Shown in pieces: positions 25,811 to 34,715 of a stretch of DNA of 64,000 nucleotides; position 1 is the stretch's first letter; each line of letters starts with the position of its first letter. The notes beneath the pieces are model-generated. The model saw nothing but the letters and a program-made list of their open reading frames with translations. It did no database searches and was not told where the DNA came from. This DNA comes from Chromatocurvus sp046260765. GTDB taxonomy: Bacteria > Pseudomonadota > Gammaproteobacteria > Pseudomonadales > Halieaceae. A program made the position numbers and the translations under genes. The stretch is taken from assembly GCA_046260765.1 (NCBI GenBank), contig JBHEOO010000016.1, forward strand, positions 1 through 64,000. The letters are read 5' to 3'.

Positions 25811-26564
25811 CGAGATCGCCACCGGCCACGAGCCCGTCGGGCTGACGTCTGCCGAAACGGCGTTCACGCTTGCCGTAATCCGCCAGTGCCCGCGCAAATT
25901 CCAGCTCGCCAAAGTCAGGCCAGAGGGTTGGCGTGAAATACAGCTCGCTGTAGGCCACATGCCATAGCAGGAAATTGCTGATGCGGGCATCACCGCCGGT
26001 ACGGATGCACAGGTCGGGCGGGGGCAGATCGCCGAGGCTGGTGGCGCGACCAAAGGACTCAACCGTGATATCACCGGGCGCCAGCCGACCGGCAACGACG
26101 TCCTGGGCCATGCGACGGGCTGTGTCTGCCAGATCCCATTGCCCGCCATAGTCGACGGCGATGACAACGGTTGCCGCCGTGTTGTGCTGGGTGCTGCGCT
26201 CCGCATGCTCCATCAGCCGCTGCAGGCGCTCACTGAAGCGATAACGCTCACCCACGAAGCGAAGACACACCTCGTCGCGCTGCAGCTGTTTGACTTCCGT
26301 GCGCAAGTAGCGGGAGAGAAGCGCCAGCAGAGCGCGAACTTCCGGCCGGGGCCGCCCCCAGTTCTCACTGGAGAACGCGAACAGCGTGAGTATTTCAACG
26401 CCCTGATCACGACAGGCCCGCATGACGTTGCGCACCGCCTCTACGCCAGCGCGATGCCCCGCGGAGCCAGGCAAGCCCTGCCGCTTCGCCCAGCGATTGT
26501 TGCCATCCATGATGATGGCGACATGTCGTGGAATCGCTAGCGATGATTTCGGTTTACCGGACAT
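25803..26564 (-). CDS. uppS: Undecaprenyl diphosphate synthase
   Basis: 253-residue cis-prenyltransferase that makes the C55 carrier lipid for peptidoglycan and O-antigen. Motifs: HVAIIMDGNNRWAKRQGLP with the catalytic aspartate, GHRAGVEAVR, LTLFAFSSENWGRP, a VDYGGQWDLADTARRM block, and the terminal IRTGGDARISNFLLWHVAYSELYFTPTLWPDF (read as DLCIRTGGDARISNF and AYSELYFTPTLWPDF). It starts 11 nt after frr and overlaps cdsA. Order here is frr-uppS-cdsA-dxr-rseP, whereas enterics have frr-dxr-uppS-cdsA. Confidence 0.97.
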   Translation of the reverse strand: MSGKPKSSLAIPRHVAIIMDGNNRWAKRQGLPGSAGHRAGVEAVRNVMRACRDQGVEILTLFAFSSENWGRPRPEVRALLALLSRYLRTEVKQLQRDEVCLRFVGERYRFSERLQRLMEHAERSTQHNTAATVVIAVDYGGQWDLADTARRMAQDVVAGRLAPGDITVESFGRATSLGDLPPPDLCIRTGGDARISNFLLWHVAYSELYFTPTLWPDFGELEFARALADYGKRERRFGRRQPDGLVAGGDLDA

Positions 26565-26575
26565 AAGTCGCCGGT

Positions 26576-27133
26576 TCAGATTTCCATGAGGTCTGATTCT
26601 TTCTCAGCCAGAAGCGCATCCACCTTGCCGATGTAGGTATCGGTCAGTTTCTGCACGGCATCCTGGCCGCGGCGCTCATCATCCTCGCTGATATCCTTTT
26701 CCTTGAGCAGTTCCTTCAGCAGGTTCATTGCGTCGCGCCTTGCGTTGCGTATTGACACCCGCGCCGCCTCGGCCTCTGATCGCGCCTGCTTGATATAACC
26801 CTTGCGCGTCTCCTGCGTCAGCATTGGCATCGGAATGCGGATGACCTCGCCGGCGGTTGCCGGATTCAGCCCCAGATCGGACTTCATGATGGCACGCTCA
26901 ACGTCAGGAATCATCGACCGGTCCCACACCGTCAGCGACAGCGTTCTGGCATCTTCGACATTGACATTGGCGACCTGGCTGAGTGGCGTCTCAGCACCGT
27001 AGTAAGACACCTTGATTCCATCCAGCAGGCTCGGGTGCGCCCGTCCTGTTCGGATCTTGTTGAAGTTATGCCCCAGTGCCTCGAGGCTTTTTTTCATCCT
27101 CTCGTCGGCATCGCTCTTGATATCCTTGATCAC
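26576..27133 (-). CDS. frr: Ribosome recycling factor
   Basis: 185 residues, the standard length. The start is a GTG at 27133 with GGGAG about 9 nt upstream. Domain I helices show MKKSLEALGHNFNKIRTGRAHPSLLD, the flexible domain II begins VSYYGAETPLSQVANVNV, and IPMPMLTQETRK and ARVSIRNARRDA return to the helical bundle. It releases the post-termination ribosome together with EF-G. It lies between pyrH and uppS in one transcriptional direction. Confidence 0.98.
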   Translation of the reverse strand: MIKDIKSDADERMKKSLEALGHNFNKIRTGRAHPSLLDGIKVSYYGAETPLSQVANVNVEDARTLSLTVWDRSMIPDVERAIMKSDLGLNPATAGEVIRIPMPMLTQETRKGYIKQARSEAEAARVSIRNARRDAMNLLKELLKEKDISEDDERRGQDAVQKLTDTYIGKVDALLAEKESDLMEI

Positions 27134-27166
27134 GCTCTCCTGCTCCCTCTGGACTGTTCCAGCTTG

Positions 27167-27892
27167 TTACTCTATCAGCGTACCATCGTTGCCGCCGCGC
27201 ACGATATTCAATAAGGCGCCGGTCTTGTTCATGCCGAAGACCCGCACCGGCATTCTGTGATCGCGACACAGGCAGATGGCCGTCAGGTCCATCACCTCAA
27301 GCTTTTTATCCAGCACCTCGTCGTAAGTGAGGCGCTGATATTTTTCGGCATCCGGCTGCTTCATCGGATCCGCCGAGTAGACACCGTCCACCTTGGTCGC
27401 CTTGAGAACAACCTCGGCCTCCACTTCGATACCGCGCAGGCAGGCAGACGAATCGGTGGTAAACAGCGGATTACCCGTGCCCGCGCAGAAAATCACCACA
27501 TCGCCGTTGGACAGGGCGCGAATCGCCTTGCGCCGGTCGTAGTGGTCTACCACGCCGCTCATGGGGATGGATGACAGCACCTGCGTGGCGATATTCGAAC
27601 GCTCCAGTGCATCGCGCAGAGCCAGGGCATTCATAACGGTTGCCAGCATGCCCATATGATCGCCGGTTACGCGGTCTAGACCCGCCGCCTGCAGCGCCGC
27701 GCCCCGGAACAGGTTGCCGCCGCCAACCACCAGACCCACCTGGACACCAATACCGACAAGCTGCCCTATTTCCAGCGCCAGCCTGTCGAGAATTTTCGGG
27801 TCGATACCGAACTTTTCACTACCCGTCAGGGCCTCACCGCTCAGCTTGAGCAGAATACGTTTGTATTTCTTTTCCGCCGTGCCCTGCACCAT
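27167..27892 (-). CDS. pyrH: UMP kinase
   Basis: 241 residues from the ATG at 27892, which has GGAGG 10 nt upstream; nine extra codons are open before it. It is an amino-acid-kinase-family hexamer that phosphorylates UMP. Motifs: YKRILLKLSGEAL, VGLVVGGGNLFRG, DHMGMLATVMNALAL, AGTGNPLFTTDSSACLRG and ATKVDGVYSADP. A terminator separates it from tsf, so the pyrH-frr string probably has its own promoter in the short 27893-27990 interval. Confidence 0.97.
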   Translation of the reverse strand: MVQGTAEKKYKRILLKLSGEALTGSEKFGIDPKILDRLALEIGQLVGIGVQVGLVVGGGNLFRGAALQAAGLDRVTGDHMGMLATVMNALALRDALERSNIATQVLSSIPMSGVVDHYDRRKAIRALSNGDVVIFCAGTGNPLFTTDSSACLRGIEVEAEVVLKATKVDGVYSADPMKQPDAEKYQRLTYDEVLDKKLEVMDLTAICLCRDHRMPVRVFGMNKTGALLNIVRGGNDGTLIE

Positions 27893-27992
27893 AAATCCAT
27901 CGCCTCCGGAAAACTGCATATGTTACAGGACAATCCGGCACTGCCCTAGCGTCGCAACGCAGGCAATGCGTGCCAGCCTGTTCTTTTCGGGC

Positions 27993-28019
27993 CAAAAAAA
28001 ACGGGGCTTCAGCCCCGCT
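27993..28019 (-). terminator. Rho-independent terminator after tsf
   Basis: On the minus strand the stem GCGGGGCT-GA-AGCCCCGT is followed by an uninterrupted run of seven to eight T residues. It begins about 20 nt after the tsf stop and should end the rpsB-tsf transcript. Confidence 0.88.
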
Positions 28020-28037
28020 AATCACGTGTTTTGCTGA

Positions 28038-28895
28038 TCAGCCCTTGAGCTGGGCCGCCACCTCGGCAGCAAAGTCGACGCTCTCACGCTCAATGCCTTC
28101 ACCGACTTCAAAGCGGCAGAAGGACACCACGCCCGCGCCGGCCGCGGCCACTAGCTTACCCACGCTGGTGTCAGGGTCCTTGACGAAAGGCTGGTCCACA
28201 AGGCTGTTCTCGGCGAGAAACTTCTGGATTCGCCCACCGATCATTTTCTCGATGATTTCCACGGGCTTGCCGGACTCCATGGCCTGCGCCGTGTAGATTT
28301 CTTTCTCTTTGGCAATCACTTCTTCCGGCATATCGTCTGGAGAGACCACCTGCGGACTGACTGCCGCCACGTGCATGGCAACATCTCTCGCCAAATCCTG
28401 ATCACCCGCCTTGAGCTCAACCAGCACAGCGATTCGGCTGTTACCGTGCACGTAGGATCCGACAACCCCGTTATCTGCCGTCATGAGCCTGGCGCGACGC
28501 ACCGTGATGTTCTCGCCGATTTTTTGCACCAGTGCCTCGCGCGCCTGCTCCAGCTCACCGGCCATGAGCTTTTCGACGTCGGTTTCACGTGCCCTGAAAG
28601 CAGCGTCGAGAACGCTGTTCACGAAGCCGAGAAAGCCTTCATCCCGGGCGACGAAATCGGTTTCGCTGTTGACTTCAAGCAACATGCCGTAGCTGCCGTC
28701 TTCCGCCACGCGCGCTGTGACAACGCCGTCTGCGGCCGTGCGACCCGCCTTCTTGGCGGCCTTCATGCCGCTGGACTTGCGCAATTCCTCAATCGCCTTG
28801 TCGACGTCGCCATCGGCCGCCTTGAGCGCCTTCTTGCACTCCAGCAGTCCCAGCCCAGTGCGCTCGCGCAACTCCTTTACCAATGCTGCAGACAT
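28038..28895 (-). CDS. tsf: Translation elongation factor Ts
   Basis: 285 residues. The UBA-like N-terminus has LVKELRERTGLGLLECKKALKAADGD. The core holds EVNSETDFVARDEGFLGFV, the Thr-Asp-Phe-Val site that contacts EF-Tu. A helical C-terminal region with GKPVEIIEKMIGGRIQKFLAENSLVDQPFVKD follows. The ribosome site AGGAGG lies 6 nt before the ATG, just below a GCCCACC/GGTGGGC hairpin (28913-28928). It recycles EF-Tu by releasing GDP and is cotranscribed with rpsB. Confidence 0.98.
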   Translation of the reverse strand: MSAALVKELRERTGLGLLECKKALKAADGDVDKAIEELRKSSGMKAAKKAGRTAADGVVTARVAEDGSYGMLLEVNSETDFVARDEGFLGFVNSVLDAAFRARETDVEKLMAGELEQAREALVQKIGENITVRRARLMTADNGVVGSYVHGNSRIAVLVELKAGDQDLARDVAMHVAAVSPQVVSPDDMPEEVIAKEKEIYTAQAMESGKPVEIIEKMIGGRIQKFLAENSLVDQPFVKDPDTSVGKLVAAAGAGVVSFCRFEVGEGIERESVDFAAEVAAQLKG

Positions 28896-28932
28896 GGATT
28901 ACCTCCTGACATGCCCACCTCGGTGGGCAAAT

Positions 28933-28966
28933 AAAAAAAGTCGCGCGACACGCCTGGGCCGCGCGA
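28933..28966 (-). terminator. Possible attenuator between rpsB and tsf
   Basis: The minus strand shows a TCGCGCG/CGCGCGA stem with an 11-12-nt loop, then CTTTTTTTATTT. This is terminator geometry placed between two cotranscribed genes, so it may lower tsf output relative to rpsB. A second hairpin at 28913-28928 follows and abuts the tsf ribosome site. Confidence 0.55.
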
Positions 28967-28992
28967 TAACTCGTGGGGTACTTAGACTGGCC

Positions 28993-29751
28993 TCAGGCGT
29001 CTGCGGCAGTGTCCGCAGGGGCCGCTTCCTCGACGAACTCGTCGCCGGCGGATGGCGGCTGCTCACCACTTTCGCTGCGTCCTGCTATGCAGGCATCTGC
29101 TACCGTTGTCACGTAAAGTCGGACGGCGCGGATGGCGTCGTCATTGCCAGGGATCACATAATCGACACCATCCGGATTGCTGTTCGTGTCGACAATGCCG
29201 ATCACCGGAATACCCAGCTTATTGGCTTCGGTGATGGCGATGCGCTCATGATCAACGTCCACGACAAACAGGGCATCGGGAAGACCGCCCATGTCCTTGA
29301 TGCCGCCAATGCTGCGCTCGAGCTTTTCCATTTCCCGCGTGCGCATGAGGGCTTCTTTCTTGGTCAGCTTGGCGAGCGTGCCATCGGCCTGCTGGGCCTC
29401 GAGATCGCGCAGACGCTTGATGGAGGCGCGAATCGTCTTGTAGTTGGTCAACATGCCGCCGAGCCAGCGATGGCTGACGAAAGGCATACCGGCGCGCTCA
29501 GCCTGCTCCTTGATGATCTTGCCGGCGGCACGCTTGGTACCCACAAACAGAATCTTGTTCTTGGTGCCGGCCATGCGCTCGATCAGCTGAAGCGCCTCGT
29601 TGAACGCGGGCACGGTGTGCTCAAGGTTGATGATGTGGATTTTGTTGCGGGCACCAAATATGTACTGGTCCATTTTCGGATTCCAGTAGCGGGTCTGGTG
29701 ACCAAAGTGCGCACCCGCCTGCAGCAGTTCTCGCATGCTTATCTGTGACAT
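28993..29751 (-). CDS. rpsB: Small ribosomal subunit protein S2
   Basis: 252 residues from the ATG at 29751, with AAGG 8 nt upstream; a long open frame continues further up but is noncoding leader. Family landmarks are MRELLQAGAHFGHQTRYWNPKM, YIFGARNKIHIINLE, FVGTKRAAGKIIKEQA, HRWLGGMLTNYKTIR and VIPGNDDAIRAVRLY. The acidic, alanine-rich tail (EEAAPADTAADA) is variable in the family. It is the first gene of the rpsB-tsf operon, read from the conserved promoter near 29920. Confidence 0.98.
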   Translation of the reverse strand: MSQISMRELLQAGAHFGHQTRYWNPKMDQYIFGARNKIHIINLEHTVPAFNEALQLIERMAGTKNKILFVGTKRAAGKIIKEQAERAGMPFVSHRWLGGMLTNYKTIRASIKRLRDLEAQQADGTLAKLTKKEALMRTREMEKLERSIGGIKDMGGLPDALFVVDVDHERIAITEANKLGIPVIGIVDTNSNPDGVDYVIPGNDDAIRAVRLYVTTVADACIAGRSESGEQPPSAGDEFVEEAAPADTAADA

Positions 29752-30076
29752 AATAATTACCTTGTATGGGTTAGTCCTCCGCACTGCCCCCGATCCAAAC
29801 CAGTGTGTAGACGAGCCTCTATCTATACAGGCAATCGCCGGCACCGGCACCCTGAATCGGGTTGTGGCGTGCGTGTGTCGTTTACCCCGGGGCAGCAAGC
29901 CGCCTCGAGCGGGGCGCTTTATACCACAAGTCTGCGATGATAAGAAGCGCGAGGCGGCGTCATTTGCTGGCGACACTACAGATTGACCCCTGGGTTGCGT
30001 TACACTTTGGCGCCTGTGTTGCAGGACAATCTCAACAGGCGCCTGCAGACATATCTCTCCAGCCATAAGGTCTGCC
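29752..30076. other. Divergent intergenic region with the rpsB 5' leader
   Basis: 325 bases between rpsB and map. About 158 nt separate the predicted rpsB start from the rpsB ATG, close to the long E. coli rpsB leader on which S2 acts as an autorepressor, so an S2 operator is expected (inference). The map side holds a TACACT element (30001-30006) without a well-spaced -35. No open frame or tRNA is seen. Confidence 0.5.
29918..29926 (-). promoter_or_regulatory. Extended -10 promoter of rpsB
   Basis: The minus strand reads TGG-TATAAA followed by a GC-rich discriminator GCGCCCC, with only a weak -35 (TTCTTA at 17 bp). Gammaproteobacterial rpsB promoters are known for an extended -10 of this kind and a GC-rich discriminator. 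Confidence 0.65.
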
Positions 30077-30850
30077 ATGCCCGTCATTGCAAAATCCGCC
30101 GAGGAACTCGACAAGATGCGCGTCGCGGGCGCGCTGGCAGCTGAGGTCCTGGAAATGATCAGACCGCAGGTACAGCGGGGCATCACCACGGGTGAACTCG
30201 ACCAGATCTGCCATCGGCACATTACGGAAGTGCAGCAGGCGGTACCCGCTCCGCTCAACTACCACGGCTTTCCACGTTCCATTTGCACGTCCATCAATGA
30301 CGTGATCTGCCACGGTATTCCGAGCGATACACGCAAGTTGAAGGACGGGGACATCATCAACATCGATGTCACCGTTATAAAGGATGGCTATCACGGCGAT
30401 ACCAGCATCATGGTTGGTGTCGGCGACACGCCACCCCACGCAGAACGCCTGATACGAATCACCCAGGAATGCCTTTACCGCGCCATCGATATTGTGCGCC
30501 CCGGAACGACGCTCGGGGACATTGGCCACATCATTCAACAGCACGCAGAATCCAACTACTACTCTGTCGTCCGGGAATACTGCGGTCACGGCATCGGCAA
30601 GGTGTTTCACGAGGAGCCTCAGGTCCTGCATTACGGACGCAAGGGCGAGGGGCTGGTCCTCGAACCCGGAATGACATTCACCATAGAACCCATGATCAAC
30701 GCCGGCCGACGGCATACCCGTCTCAACAAAAAGGATGGCTGGACGGTGACTACCCGGGACGGCCGGCTTTCGGCCCAGTGGGAGCACACGCTTGCGGTGA
30801 CCGACTCCGGCGTGGAAGTCCTGACCCGACGCAGTGACGAGCCGTTCTGA
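30077..30850 (+). CDS. map: Methionine aminopeptidase, type I
   Basis: 257 residues. It removes the initiator methionine from new proteins. The five metal ligands can be placed: D in INIDVTVIKDGYHGD (two aspartates), H in CGHGIGKVFHEEP, E in FTIEPMI and E in AQWEHTLAV. Ribosome site AAGG precedes the ATG. It is divergent from rpsB and nine bases upstream of glnD, the usual gammaproteobacterial order. No N-terminal zinc-finger extension is present. Confidence 0.98.
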   Translation: MPVIAKSAEELDKMRVAGALAAEVLEMIRPQVQRGITTGELDQICHRHITEVQQAVPAPLNYHGFPRSICTSINDVICHGIPSDTRKLKDGDIINIDVTVIKDGYHGDTSIMVGVGDTPPHAERLIRITQECLYRAIDIVRPGTTLGDIGHIIQQHAESNYYSVVREYCGHGIGKVFHEEPQVLHYGRKGEGLVLEPGMTFTIEPMINAGRRHTRLNKKDGWTVTTRDGRLSAQWEHTLAVTDSGVEVLTRRSDEPF

Positions 30851-30858
30851 GGCAGCGC

Positions 30859-33528
30859 ATGTCTGACGTCGACCTGCCGCAGGATCTTTTCAGCAGGGCA
30901 ACCTTTGAAACCGATGCCGCGGCCGCGGGGCCGGTAAAGGCGGGCAAGAAAGCACTGCGACTCGCCAATGAAAAGCTCAACGACGCTTTCAAGAGCGGCC
31001 ATCTCGCCGGCGAACTGATTCACTGGCGTGCCGAAATGATCGACCAGCTACTGTCGGCACTATGGCAGCGATTCACGCCGGATCGCCCGGGACTCGCCCT
31101 CATCGCCGTCGGAGGATACGGGCGGGGCGAACTGCATCCCCACTCCGACATCGATCTTCTGATACTGCAGTCCGATCATGAAGGCCAGGGCCCGGAAGGC
31201 GTGGAACAGTTCATCACGCTGCTGTGGGACCTTGGACTGAGCATCGGACACAGCGTGCGCAGGCTGAAAGAGTGTGTACGCCGCGCAGCCGGGGACGTCA
31301 CCATACTGACCAATCTGCTGGAAGCGCGGATACTCGCAGGGGATGCCAGCCTGCTGACACAACTGCGGGAGCAGACCTCCACGCACCATATGTGGCCGGC
31401 GCGGGAGTTTCTGCAGGCCAAGCTGGCGGAGCAGGAAGCACGGCACAATAAGTTCGCCGACACTGAATACAATCTCGAGCCCAACGTCAAAAGCTCACCC
31501 GGCGGCCTGCGCGATCTGCAGCTGATTGGATGGCTGGCGCGACGACACTTCGGCTGGAGCACGGCGGAGGAGTTCACCAGCAGCGGTTTCCTGACTGAGG
31601 AGGAATCGAGCATTCTGCTGCGCGGTCAGGAGTTCATGTGGCGGGTGCGCTATGCCCTGCACATGCTGACCGGGCGCGAGGAGGATCGCCTGCTCTTCGA
31701 CCACCAGCGCGAGCTGGCGCGAATGTGGGGCTTCACGGATGGTGAGCGCCTGGCGGTCGAGCAGTTCATGCAGGTGTACTATCGCTGGGCACTGGCACTG
31801 GCGCAGCTGAATGAGCTGCTGATCCAGAACTTTGATCAGGCCATTCTGCGCACCGACGCTGAGGACGACGTCACCCTCCTCAACGACAGCTTCGAAATCC
31901 GTAATGGCTACATCGCAGCACGCTCACCCGACCTTTTCCAGAAGCGGCCTGGCGCGCTGCTGGAGGTGTTTCTGCAGGCCGGCAACGATCCTCACATCCA
32001 GGGCATCAGCGCGCCGACAATCAGGCTGATTCGCGAACATCGGCACTTGATTGACGAGTCATTCAGGGCCGACCCCTTGAATCGCAGCCTGTTTCTGCAG
32101 CTGTTCTCTTCACAGCACCGCATGACGCGGCAGCTGCGCCGCATGGCGCGCTATGGCATCCTGGGTATGTACCTGCCCGAGTTCGGTCGGGTGGTCGGAC
32201 AGATGCAGCACGATCTGTTTCACGCCTATACGGTGGATGCACACACGCTGCAGGTGATCGAGAATATGCGGCGCTTTCTGCGTGGCGACAGCGACGAGCG
32301 GTTTCCGGTCACCAGTCGCGTCGCCAGGCGTTTGCCAAAAAAAGAACTGCTTTATATCGCGGGCCTCTATCACGACATCGGCAAGGGCCGGGGCGGCGAT
32401 CATTCTGAGCTCGGTGCGGTGGACGCCGAGCGTTTCTGTCTTGATCACGAGCTCAGCCGTCGCGACACCAACCTGGTTACCTGGCTGGTGCGCAACCACC
32501 TGGTCATGTCGGCATTCTCCCAGCGCAAGGATATCTCGGACCCGGATGTCATACAGGATTTTGCCCGCCACGTAACAAGCCAGAATCGGCTGGACTACCT
32601 GCTCGTGCTGACGGTTGCAGACATCAACGGTACCAACCCCACGCTGTGGAACGCCTGGCGCGCCAGCCTTCTGCGTCAACTGTACGCCGAGACACGACGC
32701 GCACTGCGTCGCGGCCTGGAAAACCCGGTCGACAAGCAGGACTGGATCAACGAAACGCGCCAGGCGGCGATCGACATTCTCGAATACCGGGGGTTCACGG
32801 TCGAGGAGCTGGATGCCCTGTGGCGCGAGCGGGGAGAAGATTACTTCCTGCGCGAGCGGGCCGAGGACATTGCCTGGCATACCGAAGCCATTGCCGGACA
32901 CCACGACCGGCAGCAGCCACTGGTCCTGGTGCGCAACAGCCTGGAATCCAACGTTGCCAACACGACCCAGATTTTCATCTATGCCCGCAACGACAATCGC
33001 TCGTTCCCTCGTGTATGCGCCGAGCTGGAGCAGCTCGAGCTCAGCGTGCATGACGCGCGTGTCTATAATGCCAATGATGGGATGAGCCTCGATACGTTCT
33101 TCGTACTGGACTCGGACGGCACGCCGCTGGAGGATCAGGGCGAGCGGCAGGAGCACATCGCGGAATACCTCACGCACGCACTCTCCGACGAAGCCCGAGG
33201 TTCTGGCATCGTGCAACGCCGAACGCCCCGCCAGGTGCGCTCTTTCAGCCTGCCCACGGAAACCCTGATGACCACTGACCCGAACAAGGGCGTCACCGTT
33301 CTGGAGGTCAGGTCGCCCGATCGGCCCGGCCTGCTGGCGCGCATCGGCGAGGTTTTCGTACGCTTCAGCGTGGTGTTGCAGGCCGCCAAGATCCAGACGC
33401 TCGGGGAGCGCGTTGAGGACGTCTTTTTTATTACGGACAGCGCGCACAGACCGCTGGAAGACCGCGAGCTGTGCGAAGCGATACAGGCGGCAATACGCTG
33501 CGAACTGGACGGACAGAAAGCCCCATGA
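30859..33528 (+). CDS. glnD: [Protein-PII] uridylyltransferase/uridylyl-removing enzyme
   Basis: 889 residues, full length. The nucleotidyltransferase domain has GGYGRGELHPHSDIDLL (residues 85-101) with the catalytic aspartates. A helical linker follows, then the HD hydrolase domain near residue 500 (YHDIGKGRGGDHSELG). Two C-terminal ACT domains end the protein (FIYARNDNRSFPRVCAELEQL and VLEVRSPDRPGLLARIGEVF), as expected for glutamine sensing. It adds or removes UMP on PII proteins according to nitrogen status. The stop overlaps the dapC start by four bases. Confidence 0.98.
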   Translation: MSDVDLPQDLFSRATFETDAAAAGPVKAGKKALRLANEKLNDAFKSGHLAGELIHWRAEMIDQLLSALWQRFTPDRPGLALIAVGGYGRGELHPHSDIDLLILQSDHEGQGPEGVEQFITLLWDLGLSIGHSVRRLKECVRRAAGDVTILTNLLEARILAGDASLLTQLREQTSTHHMWPAREFLQAKLAEQEARHNKFADTEYNLEPNVKSSPGGLRDLQLIGWLARRHFGWSTAEEFTSSGFLTEEESSILLRGQEFMWRVRYALHMLTGREEDRLLFDHQRELARMWGFTDGERLAVEQFMQVYYRWALALAQLNELLIQNFDQAILRTDAEDDVTLLNDSFEIRNGYIAARSPDLFQKRPGALLEVFLQAGNDPHIQGISAPTIRLIREHRHLIDESFRADPLNRSLFLQLFSSQHRMTRQLRRMARYGILGMYLPEFGRVVGQMQHDLFHAYTVDAHTLQVIENMRRFLRGDSDERFPVTSRVARRLPKKELLYIAGLYHDIGKGRGGDHSELGAVDAERFCLDHELSRRDTNLVTWLVRNHLVMSAFSQRKDISDPDVIQDFARHVTSQNRLDYLLVLTVADINGTNPTLWNAWRASLLRQLYAETRRALRRGLENPVDKQDWINETRQAAIDILEYRGFTVEELDALWRERGEDYFLRERAEDIAWHTEAIAGHHDRQQPLVLVRNSLESNVANTTQIFIYARNDNRSFPRVCAELEQLELSVHDARVYNANDGMSLDTFFVLDSDGTPLEDQGERQEHIAEYLTHALSDEARGSGIVQRRTPRQVRSFSLPTETLMTTDPNKGVTVLEVRSPDRPGLLARIGEVFVRFSVVLQAAKIQTLGERVEDVFFITDSAHRPLEDRELCEAIQAAIRCELDGQKAP

Positions 33529-34715
33529 ACAGAGACCTCGATCGTCTACACCCCTATCCTTTTGAACGCCTCGCGGCGCTCATCGCCGACATCAAACCGC
33601 CCGAAGCGCTCGAACCCATTACTCTCACCATCGGCGAGCCCCGTCACGAGGCGCCCGCGGCGGTGATAGAGGCCCTGCACAGCAGTCTGCATCTTCTGGA
33701 CCGTTATCCCGCCACCCGCGGCAGTGCGGACCTACGGAGCGCTATCGCCGACTGGCTGCAGCAACGCTTCGGCATTGTCCGTCCCGACCCCGGGCGACAG
33801 GTGCTGCCGGTCAGCGGCACCCGCGAGGCGCTGTTCGCGATCGCCCAGACCTGTGTTTCAAGGGTGCCGGGGGCGCTGGTACTGAGCCCGAATCCGTTTT
33901 ACCAGATCTACGAAGGCGCGACCCTGCTCGCCGGCGCCGATCCCGTCTTCATGAACTGCGACGCCAGCAACAGTTTCCTGCCGGATCCCGACCGTATCGA
34001 CGCCGAGACCTGGAAGCACTGCCAGCTTCTTTATCTGTGTACGCCGGGAAATCCGAGTGGCGCCGTGATGTCCAGCTCACTGCTGTGCCGGTTCATCGAC
34101 AAGGCGCTGGAGCATAACGTGGTGCTGGTCAGCGACGAGTGTTATTCGGAGATCTATGGCGATGAGGATGCCCCGCCTCCGGGCCTGCTGCAGGCCTGTG
34201 AGGAGGCGGGAAATCCGACATTCCGCAACTGCCTCAGTTTTCACAGCCTGTCCAAGCGCTCCAACCTGCCCGGACTGCGCTCCGGCTTCGTCGCCGGAGA
34301 CGCGACGCTGCTCGACGCCTTCACGCGCTACCGCAATTATCACGGCTGCGCCATGCCGCTGCATCACCAGGCCGCCAGCGCGGTGGCCTGGCGGGACGAG
34401 GCCCACGTTGTAGCCAACCGGGCGCTCTACCGGGAAAAGTTCACCAGTGTTGCGTCGATACTCGCACCGGCACTGCCGCTGCAGGTGCCCGAGGCCGGTT
34501 TTTACCTGTGGCCGCAAACGCCGATCGCCGATACCGACTTCACACAGCAGCTCTACGCCGAGGAAAACGTACTCGTTCTGCCCGGACGCTTTCTGGCGCG
34601 GGATTCCGGCGGCATCAACCCCGGCGAGAACCATGTGCGCATGGCGCTGGTAGCCACGCTCGCAGACTGCGAAGAGGCCGCGAGGCGCATCACACGCTTC
34701 CTCGGGCGACTCTGA
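33525..34715 (+). CDS. dapC: Succinyldiaminopimelate transaminase
   Basis: 396 residues from the ATG at 33525, overlapping glnD by ATGA. It is a fold-type-I PLP aminotransferase. LHPYPFERLAAL opens it; VLPVSGTREALFAIAQ, LSPNPFYQIYEGA, CTPGNPSGAVMS, VSDECYSEIYGDE and the PLP-lysine motif SFHSLSKRSNLPGLRSGFVAG follow. The glnD-dapC adjacency and the LHPYPFE start match the DapC family rather than ArgD. It supplies the amino-transfer step between the DapD and DapE reactions of the succinylase route to meso-diaminopimelate and lysine. Confidence 0.95.
   Translation: MNRDLDRLHPYPFERLAALIADIKPPEALEPITLTIGEPRHEAPAAVIEALHSSLHLLDRYPATRGSADLRSAIADWLQQRFGIVRPDPGRQVLPVSGTREALFAIAQTCVSRVPGALVLSPNPFYQIYEGATLLAGADPVFMNCDASNSFLPDPDRIDAETWKHCQLLYLCTPGNPSGAVMSSSLLCRFIDKALEHNVVLVSDECYSEIYGDEDAPPPGLLQACEEAGNPTFRNCLSFHSLSKRSNLPGLRSGFVAGDATLLDAFTRYRNYHGCAMPLHHQAASAVAWRDEAHVVANRALYREKFTSVASILAPALPLQVPEAGFYLWPQTPIADTDFTQQLYAEENVLVLPGRFLARDSGGINPGENHVRMALVATLADCEEAARRITRFLGRL

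Noticed and set aside
25811..26206. 132-residue N-terminal extension of cdsA
   Set aside because: It is the shadow of uppS in another frame; CdsA begins with its first membrane helix at 25810.
28913..28928. GCCCACC/GGTGGGC hairpin as a terminator
   Set aside because: On the minus strand the T-rich run precedes the stem rather than following it, so it is not a terminator for rpsB.
32110..33447. 445-codon minus-strand frame opposite glnD
   Set aside because: It is entirely antisense to the HD and ACT domains of glnD, with no recognisable domain.
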